Assembly (NCBI GenBank): GCA_002397315.1
Contig: DHAE01000026.1
Coordinates: forward strand, 65,263-129,262
Length of the DNA: 64,000 bases
Direction: 5' to 3'
From: Comamonadaceae bacterium UBA4962
GTDB lineage: Bacteria; Pseudomonadota; Gammaproteobacteria; Burkholderiales; Burkholderiaceae_C
Every line of letters begins with the position of its first letter. The stretch's first letter is position 1. The notes below the pieces were generated by a model. The model did no database searches and was not told where the DNA came from. It saw only the letters and a program-made list of their open reading frames with translations. The translations under genes were made by a program, and so were the position numbers. Of the stretch, positions 26,199 to 34,270 are shown in pieces.

Positions 26199-26840
26199 AT
26201 GCCATCCGATCCGCAATACACCCCCACGCCGGCCCTGCCCGCCGATGGCTGGCTCCCCACCGACGTGATCCTGCTGCGCCTGCGCGGCCAGCCGGATGCG
26301 GTGGACGCGTTCGCAGGGCAGCTACCCGGCTCGCCCGTGTGCAGGCGGTTGAACGGCACGGTGCTGCGGCATGCCCGGCGGGATGGCGCCGGCATGGACT
26401 ACGTCTACATCGGTCTGCCGCACCGCGCCGCACTGTCGATGGCCCTGCTGGCGCCGCTGGCCGCTTCGGCGGGCGATGGCGTGCAGGCCGCCGTGTGCCG
26501 GCTGGCAGCCATGCACCGGATCGCCGGCGCGAGCCATGGCCGGGAGGCGTCGTTCCACTATGCCGTCGAGACGACCCCGGAGGCCGGCTGGGAACTGGAA
26601 CTGCAGCAGTGGTACGACGGCGAGCACCTGCCGGGCCTGGCCGGCGTGCCGGGCTGCGTGCAGGCCCAGCGGTTCTGGAACCACGACGATGGCCCCCGCT
26701 CCTTCGCCTGCTACGACCTCGTGGACCCGCAGGCCCTGGAATCACCCGCCTGGCTCGCCGTGCGCCACACGCCCTGGAGCAGCCGGGTGCGTCCGCATTT
26801 CACCGGCACGCTGCGCACCATGTTCACCCTCCGCCGCTAG
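26199..26840 (+). CDS. Dimeric alpha/beta-barrel-like protein of unknown function
   Basis: 213 residues with two similar halves expected. The second half has QQWYDGEHLPGLAGVPGCVQ and AQRFW, the pattern of small ferredoxin-like (DUF4286/EthD-type) proteins, where the WYDxEHLP motif is diagnostic. It begins 25 bp after the Bug receptor and is presumably co-transcribed. Such proteins occur in catabolic operons, but activity is not known here. Assignment is by motif memory only. Confidence 0.65.
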   Translation: MPSDPQYTPTPALPADGWLPTDVILLRLRGQPDAVDAFAGQLPGSPVCRRLNGTVLRHARRDGAGMDYVYIGLPHRAALSMALLAPLAASAGDGVQAAVCRLAAMHRIAGASHGREASFHYAVETTPEAGWELELQQWYDGEHLPGLAGVPGCVQAQRFWNHDDGPRSFACYDLVDPQALESPAWLAVRHTPWSSRVRPHFTGTLRTMFTLRR

Positions 26841-26899
26841 CCGGGCCGCCATGCCGCGCCCTGCGGCACTCCATGGCCCTTTGCCCACGCGATCGGCCT

Positions 26900-27799
26900 T
26901 CAGCGGGAGTGCGTGCCGCTGCGGAAGTCCAGCTCCCGCAGCAGCCGTGCGGTCTCGGCGATCAGCCGGCTGGCCGGCCGGGCGCGCGGCATCGCGAGCA
27001 CGAGCTGGTTGCGCATCGCGGGCGGCCCGATCGGCACGGCCTGGATCGCCGCGTCCGGGCCCCGCAGGCGCAGCGCGCTGTCGGGAAGGATGGAGCACGC
27101 CAGCCCTTCCTCGACCACGGCGAGCGCCGTATGCACGGCCCCGACCTCGGCCACGACGTTCAGCACGATCCGGCGTGGCAGCAGCACGGCATCGACCAGG
27201 CTACGGATCGGGTTGTGCGAGCCCGGCAGCACCAGCGGGAAATCGGCCAGGGCCGCGAGCCCGACCTGCGCTGGCAGCCGGTAGTGGCTCGGCGCCACCA
27301 GCACCATGCGTTCGCGCACCAGCGGCTCGTACGACAGCAGCGGCGTCGGGGCGGGGTCGAACAACAGCCCCAGGTCGATCCGCCCGGCGATCAGGCCCTC
27401 GCGCAGCGACAGGCTCAGCCCCTCCACCACCGACAGCAGGGCCTTGGGCAGCCTGCGCCGGAACTCCCGGATCAGCGGCACGCCCAGGCCCATGGCGACC
27501 CGGTTGGGCAGCCCGACGACGACGCGCCCCACCGGCTCCGCATGCATCTCCTTGAGATCGGACAGTGCCTGGCTCGCCGCATTGAGCATCACGCGGGCAT
27601 GGGCGAGCAGGGTCTGCCCGGCTTCCGTCGGCGTGACGCCGCGGCCCGTGCGCTCCAGCAGGCGCTGCCCCAGTTCCTCTTCCAGCAGCGCGATCTGCCG
27701 GCTGACGCTGGGCTGGGCCAGGTTCATGGCCGCCGCGGCGCGGCTGAAGCTGCCCTGCTCCACCACCGCGACGAAATACTCGAGCTGCCGCAGATCCAT
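26900..27799 (-). CDS. LysR-type transcriptional regulator of the catabolic operons
   Basis: 299 residues: N-terminal winged helix (MDLRQLEYFVAVVEQGSFSR to PSVSRQIALLEEELGQRLLE), linker helix, and a C-terminal effector-binding domain beginning PVGRVVVGLPNRVAMGLG. It is divergent from the SDR operon and convergent with the alpha/beta hydrolase operon. Matching motifs at both operon promoters suggest it regulates both. The effector is probably a pathway intermediate. Confidence 0.9.
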   Translation of the reverse strand: MDLRQLEYFVAVVEQGSFSRAAAAMNLAQPSVSRQIALLEEELGQRLLERTGRGVTPTEAGQTLLAHARVMLNAASQALSDLKEMHAEPVGRVVVGLPNRVAMGLGVPLIREFRRRLPKALLSVVEGLSLSLREGLIAGRIDLGLLFDPAPTPLLSYEPLVRERMVLVAPSHYRLPAQVGLAALADFPLVLPGSHNPIRSLVDAVLLPRRIVLNVVAEVGAVHTALAVVEEGLACSILPDSALRLRGPDAAIQAVPIGPPAMRNQLVLAMPRARPASRLIAETARLLRELDFRSGTHSR

Positions 27800-27808
27800 A
27801 GCCGAAGA

Positions 27809-27826
27809 ACATATCTGATATAGGAG
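27809..27826. promoter_or_regulatory. Shared promoter motif, site B (between LysR and SDR genes)
   Basis: ACATATCTGATATAGG contains the palindrome ATATC-T-GATAT and lies 10 bases before the LysR start codon, ideal for autoregulation and divergent activation. It matches site A at 24167 at 15 of 16 positions. Confidence 0.55.
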
Positions 27827-27928
27827 CCATCGAGTTTAACTGGTCCACGCGCCTGCGCACACTGCGTGCATGCGTGCGGCCGGCAGCGTGCCGCCGGACG
27901 AAAACCAACGTACGAGGAGCAAGCAAGC

Positions 27929-28726
27929 ATGAAACGATTCGAATCCCGGGTGGCCATCGTGACCGGCGCCGGCTGCGTCGGCGCCGGGTGGGGCAACGGC
28001 CGCGCGATGGCCGTGCGCCTGGCGGAAGAAGGAGCGAAGGTTCTGGCGGTGGACCGCGACCAGGCGCGCCTGGACGAAACCCTGGCGCTCGCGGGCGATG
28101 CCGCCGCCTCCATCACCACGGCCCTCTGCGACGTCACCCAGGCCGGCAGCGTGCAGGCCATGGTCGAGGCCTGCATGGCCGCCTACGGCCCGCCGGACAT
28201 CCTGATCAACAACGTAGGCGGCTCGGCTGCCGGCGGCCCCGTCGAACTGAGCGAGGACGCCTGGGACAGCCAGATCGACATCAACCTGAAGAGCGTGTTC
28301 CTGACCTGCAAGTACGTACTGCCGCACATGGTCGCGCGCGGGCGCGGGGCCATCGTCAACGTGGCCTCCACCTCCGGCCTGCGCTGGACCGGCAGCGCCC
28401 AGGTGGCGTATGCCGCGAGCAAGGCGGGCGTCATCCACCTCTCGCGCGTGGTGGCCGTGCAGCATGCCAAGGACGGTGTGCGCGTGAACACCGTCGTGCC
28501 CGGGCAGTTGCACACGCCGATGGTGGAAGTGCGCCTGGCCAAGCAGCGCACCGGCGGCGACGTGGAAGCCCTGCTCGCCTCGCGGGTGAAGCGCATTCCC
28601 CTCGGCTTCATGGGTGACGGGCGGGATACGGCCAGCGCGGCCCTGTACCTGGCCAGCGACGAGGCCCGGTTCGTCACCGGCACCGAATTGATCGTGGACG
28701 GCGGGATGACCGCGCGCTGCGACTGA
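27929..28726 (+). CDS. Short-chain dehydrogenase/reductase
   Basis: 265-residue NAD(P)-dependent oxidoreductase. The cofactor loop is TGAGCVGAGWGNGRA (a TGxxxGxG variant with an insertion), then ILINNVGG (NNAG equivalent), the catalytic Ser in NVASTSG, and YAASK (catalytic Tyr/Lys). It ends FVTGTELIVDGG, the usual SDR close. The ribosome-binding site GAGGAG precedes the ATG at 27929. First gene of an operon with a Bug receptor, a CMD-like protein and an amidohydrolase; it probably oxidises a hydroxyl group of the imported substrate. Confidence 0.9.
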   Translation: MKRFESRVAIVTGAGCVGAGWGNGRAMAVRLAEEGAKVLAVDRDQARLDETLALAGDAAASITTALCDVTQAGSVQAMVEACMAAYGPPDILINNVGGSAAGGPVELSEDAWDSQIDINLKSVFLTCKYVLPHMVARGRGAIVNVASTSGLRWTGSAQVAYAASKAGVIHLSRVVAVQHAKDGVRVNTVVPGQLHTPMVEVRLAKQRTGGDVEALLASRVKRIPLGFMGDGRDTASAALYLASDEARFVTGTELIVDGGMTARCD

Positions 28727-28760
28727 GCCTGCCGACACCGAGGAAGAAGGAGACGAGACC

Positions 28761-29726
28761 ATGAACAAGCGACACATCCTGGTGGCAGCCGCAGCGCTGT
28801 CGCTGTCCGCCCTCTGCTCGGCGCAGAGCGCCGACCGGCCGCTGCGCATCGTGACGTCGTTCAGCCCCGGCGGGCCGGTCGATTTCGTCGCGCGCACCCT
28901 GGCCGAGCAGTTGGGGCGCGAACTCAAGCGGCCGGTGATCGTGGACAACAAGCCGGGCGCCAACGGAGCGATCGGCGCGCTGGAAACACTGCGCGCCGAG
29001 CCGGACGGCAGCACCCTGTGGATCACGAGCGTCGGCGCCGCGGCGATCCATCCATCGCTGCTCGACAAGCCCCCCTACGACACGCTGCACGACTTCGCTC
29101 CGGTGTCGCTCGTCGCGAACAACGTGGAAGTGCTGGTGGTGGGCGCCAAAGACCCGGCGGCGGACGCCGCTGGATTCATCCAGACCGCCAAGGCCCAGAA
29201 AGACCCGACGCCGATGGCCTCCTCCGGCTCGGGCAGCATCCCCCACCTGGCCCTCATCCAGCTCGAGGAATCGACCGGGGCGAAATTCCTGCACGTCCCC
29301 TACAAGGGCATGGCGCCGGCCTTCACCGACCTGATGGGCGGGCAGGTGCGGGGCGTGTTCGCGGACGTCGCCGCCATCATGCCCCACGTGCGCGGCGGCC
29401 GGCTCAAGGCCATCGGCATCGCCGCGGACGCACGTCACCCGTCGCTGCCGGACGTCAAGACCTTCAAGGAGCAGGGCATCCGCGCGGTCGACACCAACAA
29501 CTGGTACGCCCTGTTCGCGCCGGCCAGGACACCCCCGGCGGTGGTCCAGCAGCTCAACGCGGCCGTGCGCGCCGCCATCGCCCGCCCGGACGTGAGCGCC
29601 CGGCTCCTGCAGGGCGGTGCCGAGCCCCGAAGCTCCACGCCCCAGGAACTGGCGGCGCTCCTCAAAGCGGACACCGACAAGTGGGCCGCACTGATCAAGT
29701 CCCGCAACATCAAGGCAGACCAATGA
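28761..29726 (+). CDS. Bug-family (TctC-like) periplasmic solute receptor
   Basis: 321 residues with signal peptide (cleavage near CSA-QSA). It has the family motifs IVTSFSPGGPVDFVARTLAE, NKPGANGAIGALE and GGQVRGVFADVAAIMPHV. It is the second Bug receptor in this region and is diverged from the one at 25.2 kb. Its stop overlaps the next gene's ATG (ATGA), so translation is coupled. Confidence 0.9.
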   Translation: MNKRHILVAAAALSLSALCSAQSADRPLRIVTSFSPGGPVDFVARTLAEQLGRELKRPVIVDNKPGANGAIGALETLRAEPDGSTLWITSVGAAAIHPSLLDKPPYDTLHDFAPVSLVANNVEVLVVGAKDPAADAAGFIQTAKAQKDPTPMASSGSGSIPHLALIQLEESTGAKFLHVPYKGMAPAFTDLMGGQVRGVFADVAAIMPHVRGGRLKAIGIAADARHPSLPDVKTFKEQGIRAVDTNNWYALFAPARTPPAVVQQLNAAVRAAIARPDVSARLLQGGAEPRSSTPQELAALLKADTDKWAALIKSRNIKADQ

Positions 29727-30253
29727 CCACCGACCACATCCGCGTGCCCCTGGTCACGCCCGGCACGCGCCCGGAACTCGCCGACGTGGAGGCGCGCATC
29801 CTGGCCGAGCGCGGCCGCATCTCGCTGCTCTACCAGGCGCTGCTCAACAGCGCTCCCATCGCCGCCGGCTGGGAGGCGATGCTGACGGCCGTGCGCAACC
29901 GGACCAGCGTACCGGCCGACCTGCGCGAGATGGTGATCCTGCGCGTGGCCGTGCTCAACGAGGCGGCATTCGAATTCGAGGCGCACGTGCCGCATGCGCT
30001 GAAGGCCGGGTTCCCGCAGCACAAGATCGACGCGCTGCGCAGCCCGGTTCCCGACCCTGCCGCGTTCACCGAGGACGAGGCGCTGCTGCTGGCGCTCACC
30101 GACCGCATGACGCTCGACGTCAAGGTGCCAGGGGAGCTCATGGCCCGCCTCAACGCGCGCCACGACCCGCAGGCGGTGGTCGAGCTGGTGGCCACCGTCG
30201 CCGCCTACAACATGGTCTCGCGCTTCCTGGTGGCGCTGGACATATCGCACTGA
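29723..30253 (+). CDS. Carboxymuconolactone decarboxylase-like (AhpD fold) protein
   Basis: 176 residues, all-helical, CMD family. The core is LREMVILRVAVLNEAAFEFE then AHVPHALKAGF; the His is conserved but the CxxC cysteines of AhpD-type peroxidases are absent, so it is not a thiol reductase. Family members of this kind occur in aromatic-acid catabolic operons, with uncertain reactions. ATGA overlap with the upstream Bug gene. Confidence 0.85.
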   Translation: MTTDHIRVPLVTPGTRPELADVEARILAERGRISLLYQALLNSAPIAAGWEAMLTAVRNRTSVPADLREMVILRVAVLNEAAFEFEAHVPHALKAGFPQHKIDALRSPVPDPAAFTEDEALLLALTDRMTLDVKVPGELMARLNARHDPQAVVELVATVAAYNMVSRFLVALDISH

Positions 30254-30303
30254 CGCGTCCGCGCCCGCACCCTTCCGCCCGTCCTCTCCCGGATCACCTC
30301 GCC

Positions 30304-31218
30304 ATGTCCACTGCCCTTGCCGACGCCGCTGCGGCGTCCCCCGTCCGCACCTACCTCGAGCACCCCACCACTCCGGCGCTGCGCCTGCCCCCGCTGTCCT
30401 GCGACAGCCATGTCCACGTGCTCGGGCCCACGGCCCGCTTTCCCTACGCGTCCGACCGCCGCGCCACGCCGCTCGAAGCGCCGAAGGAAACGCTCTTCGC
30501 GATGCACCGCCGCATGGGCATCGAACGGTGCGTGATCGTCCAGTCGGTCACGCACGGCACGGACAACCGCGTGGTGGAGGACGCCATCGCGGCGGGCGGC
30601 GGCCGCTACCTCGGCGTCGCGCTCGTGTCCCCCGACGTCCCCGACGCGGAACTGCAGCGGCTGGCGCAGGCGGGATTCCGCGGCGTGCGCTTCAACTTCA
30701 TGCGGCACATCGGCGGCGGCGCTTCGATCGACGCGGTGCTGGCGCTCACGCCGCGCCTCGCCGCCGCGGGAATGCATCTGCAGGTGCATTTCGAAAGCGA
30801 ACTGGTCCATGAACTGGCCGCTCCGCTGCAGCGCAGCCAGGTGCCGGTGGTGATCGACCACATGGGCCGCGTCGACGCGACGCGCGGCCCGGAACACGCC
30901 GACTTCCAGGCACTGATGCGCCTGCTGGAGCACCCGCGCTTCCACGTGAAAGTCAGCGGCATCGACCGCATCGACGCCCACGCGCCTGCGCAACAACGCT
31001 ACCGCCACGGCGTCGCGCTGGCCCGGCTGCTGGTGGAGCGCTTTCCCGAGCGCTGCGTGTGGGGCACCGACTGGCCCCACCCCAACCACACGCACATCCC
31101 GGACGACGGGGTTCTGGTCGATGCGCTGTCGGACATCGCCCCGGACGCTCAGGCGAGGGAGCGGCTGCTGGTGCTCAACCCCCAGGCGCTCTACCGGTTC
31201 CCTGCCCTCCACGGGTGA
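30304..31218 (+). CDS. Amidohydrolase-family hydrolase, LigI-like
   Basis: 304 residues, metal-dependent TIM-barrel. The first strand has CDSHVHVLGP (HxH), then VHFESELV, IDHMGRVD and GTDWPHPNH with the catalytic Asp. This pattern is that of 2-pyrone-4,6-dicarboxylate lactonase (LigI) and relatives. A lactonase or decarboxylase step on a dicarboxylate would fit the operon, but the true substrate cannot be read. Last gene of the SDR operon, 50 bp after the CMD-like gene. Confidence 0.85.
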   Translation: MSTALADAAAASPVRTYLEHPTTPALRLPPLSCDSHVHVLGPTARFPYASDRRATPLEAPKETLFAMHRRMGIERCVIVQSVTHGTDNRVVEDAIAAGGGRYLGVALVSPDVPDAELQRLAQAGFRGVRFNFMRHIGGGASIDAVLALTPRLAAAGMHLQVHFESELVHELAAPLQRSQVPVVIDHMGRVDATRGPEHADFQALMRLLEHPRFHVKVSGIDRIDAHAPAQQRYRHGVALARLLVERFPERCVWGTDWPHPNHTHIPDDGVLVDALSDIAPDAQARERLLVLNPQALYRFPALHG

Positions 31219-31303
31219 CGGGCCGCGCGCCGGCATCGCCCACGGTGCCGACGGAACATGCCCGGACCGACGGGCGCCCCGCACCGCGAGCAGCCGGCGT
31301 GCC

Positions 31304-31858
31304 TCAGGCGCCGCGGCCCTTCGACGGGCGCACCAGCCGATCCTTCGCGTTGAGCAGTTTCTGGACCTTGGAGCCCATCTTCATCAACTGCGCCATCGAC
31401 TCCGGCGACAGCCGCTGCAGATCGTCGAACCAGTTGTTGGCCAGATCCACCAGTTCGTGCATCTCGCGCATCCGTTGCTGCGCGAACGCATCCTCCGGCG
31501 ATGTCGTGCCGGCCATGAGCGACTCGCGCAGCACGGAGAGCGTGGGCGCGATCTCGCGGCGGCGGCGTTCGGCCGCCACGACCCGGAAGATCTCCCAGAC
31601 GTCGCCCAGGGAAGAGAAGTACTCGCGCCGATCGCCGGGTATGCGGCTCTGCCGCACCAGCCCCCACGATTGCAGCTCCTTGAGTCCGATGCTGACGTTC
31701 GAGCGGGAGATGCCGAGCTGTTCACCGATGTCGTCCGCATGGAGCTGCCGCTCCGTGACGAACAGCAATGCGTAGATCTGCCCCACCGTGCGGTTGATGC
31801 CCCAGCGGCTGCCCATCTCGCCGAAATGGCTGACGAAGGTATGCACGAGCGGAGTCAC
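31304..31858 (-). CDS. GbsR/MarR-like transcriptional regulator
   Basis: 184 residues with a winged-helix domain in the first ~90 (TVGQIYALLFVTERQLHADD, ISRSNVSIGLKELQSWGLV) and a helical C-terminal dimerisation region. The order and the FGEMGSRWGINRT opening are those of the GbsR family. It begins with GTG at 31858; no strong ribosome-binding site is visible. It is divergent from the DUF2946-cydDC-cydABX genes, and repeated AT-rich palindromes fill the space between, so it probably controls cytochrome bd expression and itself. Confidence 0.85.
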   Translation of the reverse strand: MTPLVHTFVSHFGEMGSRWGINRTVGQIYALLFVTERQLHADDIGEQLGISRSNVSIGLKELQSWGLVRQSRIPGDRREYFSSLGDVWEIFRVVAAERRRREIAPTLSVLRESLMAGTTSPEDAFAQQRMREMHELVDLANNWFDDLQRLSPESMAQLMKMGSKVQKLLNAKDRLVRPSKGRGA

Positions 31859-31870
31859 TGGGCTGGATTT

Positions 31871-32011
31871 TTCGAAGTTTCGGAAATTTCATTATTGCAT
31901 GGCGTGTTTTCGGACTGAACGAATGCCGCGCTCGGCCCAGACCATGCAGGGATGGTGACGGGGATCGCAACAACCGCTAAACTTTCAAAGTTTTCTGAAT
32001 TTTTGAAATTC
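31871..32011. promoter_or_regulatory. Repeated AT-rich palindromes in the GbsR-cyd intergenic region
   Basis: Near the GbsR start: GAAGTTTC (31874-31881) and GAAATTTC (31883-31890). On the cyd side: CTTTCAAAG (31982-31990) and GAATTT-TTG-AAATTC (31997-32011). All share a GAA(N)TTC core. They are likely paired operators of the divergent regulator. Confidence 0.5.
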
Positions 32012-32046
32012 TTTGCAGCCTCCCTGCGAAGCCGACACGTTTGCGC

Positions 32047-32427
32047 ATGTTCCGGCACCGTCCTCGCTCCCGCCTGCTTTGGCTGGCCTTCGCGGCCATC
32101 CTGTGGGGAAGCCTTGTGCCGGCATGGAGCGGCGTGTTCGCAGCACCGTCCGGCAATGCATGGATCGAAGTCTGCACTTCCCAGGGCCCGAGGCTGATCG
32201 CGGCAGACCCGGACGGCACGCCCGCCGGCCATCCGATGCCCTCCGGCATGGAGTGCGCCTGGTGCCGGATGCCGCAGGAACCGCCTGACGCCGCCTTCCT
32301 GCCCGCCGCGCCCTCCACGGCCGAGGCGCCTCCACACGGCATGCCCACGGCACGCCTGCCGTGGCGGGCCCGGCGGGATGCGCCCTGGTCCGCGCCACCC
32401 AGCCGCGCGCCTCCACGCCTGTCCTGA
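32047..32427 (+). CDS. DUF2946 family exported protein
   Basis: 126 residues with an N-terminal hydrophobic segment (RLLWLAFAAILWGSLVPAWS) serving as signal or anchor. The DUF2946 marks are WIEVCTSQGPRLI and a CAWCRM pair, i.e. three Cys plus several Met that could bind copper. The C-terminus is Pro/Arg rich. It lies about 100 bp ahead of cydD; DUF2946 genes often accompany copper or haem-enzyme genes, so a role in bd oxidase assembly or metal handling is possible (inference). Confidence 0.72.
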   Translation: MFRHRPRSRLLWLAFAAILWGSLVPAWSGVFAAPSGNAWIEVCTSQGPRLIAADPDGTPAGHPMPSGMECAWCRMPQEPPDAAFLPAAPSTAEAPPHGMPTARLPWRARRDAPWSAPPSRAPPRLS

Positions 32428-32527
32428 GCCAGCTCCCGCGGTTCGCCAACCGCTGCCCGGTGCCACTGGCCCACGGGCCGGCAGGCCTGCGCGCGGGCCT
32501 TCGCGATTCCACCTCTGGAGAGTTTCC

Positions 32528-34270
32528 ATGCCCCATACTGCAGCGGCAGGCCCGCGCGCGGCCGGTGCCCCCGCGCTCCCCTCGCCTTCGTCCCTGTTCG
32601 ATCCGCCCTCCGGATACCGGAGCGGCGCGGCCTGCCTCGCCGCGGCCTCCCTGCTGTGGCTGCCGCAGGCGGCGCTGCTGGCGTGGGCCGTGCAGTGCCT
32701 GGCGGCGGGCGGCGGCTGGCACAGCGTCGCCTGGGTGGCTGCGGCGTATGCCGCCCTCGGCACCGTCCGCGCCACCGCCGAAGCCTGGGGCGCCCGGAGA
32801 ATCTTCGCCGCATCGCGGCGCGCCATCAGCACATTGCGGAAGCAGGCCTGCGCCGCGCTGGCGGGCAGATCTCCGCTGGACAGGGGCCGGCCCGCCTCCG
32901 GACTGGCCGCCAGCGCCATCGCCGAACAGGCGGAGGCGCTGCTGCCCTGGCTGCTGCGCCACGAACCCGCCCGGTGGCGCGTACTGGCCGTGCTGCCTGC
33001 GATCGCGATGGCCGTCGCCAGCGTGTCCTGGGCGGCCGCGCTGATCCTGGTGACCGCCGCGCCGCTGATTCCGGCGGCCATGGCGCTGATCGGCTGGCGT
33101 GCGCAGGCAGCCAGCGCGGAACAACTGCAGGCGATCGGGAGCATGAACGGCTTCCTGCTCGATCGCCTGCGCGGCCTGAGCACGCTGCGCGCGCTGGGCG
33201 CAGTGGATGCCACGGCCGTGCGCCTGCGCGCCTCGGCCGAGGACCTCCGGCGGCGCACCCTGCGCGTGCTGCGCATCGCCTTCCTGTCATCGGCGTCGCT
33301 GGAGTTGTTCTCGGCACTGTCCGTGGCCTTCGTGGCGGTGTATGTCGGCTTCCACCTGCTGGGCCAGATCGGCATGGGCAGTTGGGGCCGGCCGCTGGGT
33401 CTCGGCCAGGGGCTGTTCATCCTGCTGCTCGCGCCCGCATTCTTCGAGCCGCTGCGCGACCTGTCGGCCGCCTGGCACGACCGGGCCGCGGGCCGGGCCG
33501 CCCTGGCGGCGATCGCCGCACTGCACCGCGCAGGCATGGAGCTTCCCGGCGGCCTGGACGATCCGGCCCCGGCCCCGGCGCCACGGCACGCCCCGCCCCG
33601 TCCGCCCACGGTGGACATCGAAGGGCTGTGTTTCGCGCACCCCGGCGGCGCGCCCGTCTTCGAAGGGGCGCATCTGCACGTCGGCGCGGGCGAGCACGTG
33701 GCGCTGGTCGGTGCCAGCGGCGCGGGCAAGTCCACATTGCTGTCGATCATCGCCGGCCTGGTGCCGGTGGCCAGCGGGTCGGTTCGCATCGACGGCATCC
33801 CGCTGCACGGCGGCAGTGCCGCGGCCCTGCGCGGCCGGATGGCCCGGGTGGGACAGACGCCGCACGTCTTCGCGGGGCCCCTGCACGACAACGTCGCGCT
33901 GCACCGTCCAGGCATCTCGCGCCGCGATGTCGCTGCGGCGCTGCGCGACGCCGGCCTGGACCGCGGCGGCTTCCGGGCGCCGGGGGAAGCGCTGGGGGAA
34001 GGCGGATCGGGGCTGTCCGGCGGAGAGGCGGTCCGACTGGCGCTCGCCCGCGCTGCGGCCGCGCCGCAGGCCGGGCTGTGGCTGCTGGACGAGCCGACCG
34101 CGCACCTGGACCGCGAAACAGCGCTCGCCGTAGCGGACTCCGTGGCGCGCATGGCGCGGGGCCGGACACTCATCGTCGCGACGCACGACAGGGCGCTCGC
34201 GGCCCGCATCGGCCGCGTCATCGACGTCGGCCACATCGCCACCGCCTGCGCATACCGGAGGGCCGCATGA
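32528..34270 (+). CDS. cydD: Cysteine/glutathione ABC exporter subunit CydD
   Basis: 580 residues: an N-terminal six-helix membrane domain (about 30-335) and a C-terminal ATPase with Walker A GASGAGKST, signature LSGGEAVR and Walker B LLDEPTAHLD. With CydC it exports thiols to the periplasm, a step required for mature cytochrome bd. Length matches E. coli CydD (588). Its stop overlaps the cydC start (ATGA). Confidence 0.92.
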   Translation: MPHTAAAGPRAAGAPALPSPSSLFDPPSGYRSGAACLAAASLLWLPQAALLAWAVQCLAAGGGWHSVAWVAAAYAALGTVRATAEAWGARRIFAASRRAISTLRKQACAALAGRSPLDRGRPASGLAASAIAEQAEALLPWLLRHEPARWRVLAVLPAIAMAVASVSWAAALILVTAAPLIPAAMALIGWRAQAASAEQLQAIGSMNGFLLDRLRGLSTLRALGAVDATAVRLRASAEDLRRRTLRVLRIAFLSSASLELFSALSVAFVAVYVGFHLLGQIGMGSWGRPLGLGQGLFILLLAPAFFEPLRDLSAAWHDRAAGRAALAAIAALHRAGMELPGGLDDPAPAPAPRHAPPRPPTVDIEGLCFAHPGGAPVFEGAHLHVGAGEHVALVGASGAGKSTLLSIIAGLVPVASGSVRIDGIPLHGGSAAALRGRMARVGQTPHVFAGPLHDNVALHRPGISRRDVAAALRDAGLDRGGFRAPGEALGEGGSGLSGGEAVRLALARAAAAPQAGLWLLDEPTAHLDRETALAVADSVARMARGRTLIVATHDRALAARIGRVIDVGHIATACAYRRAA

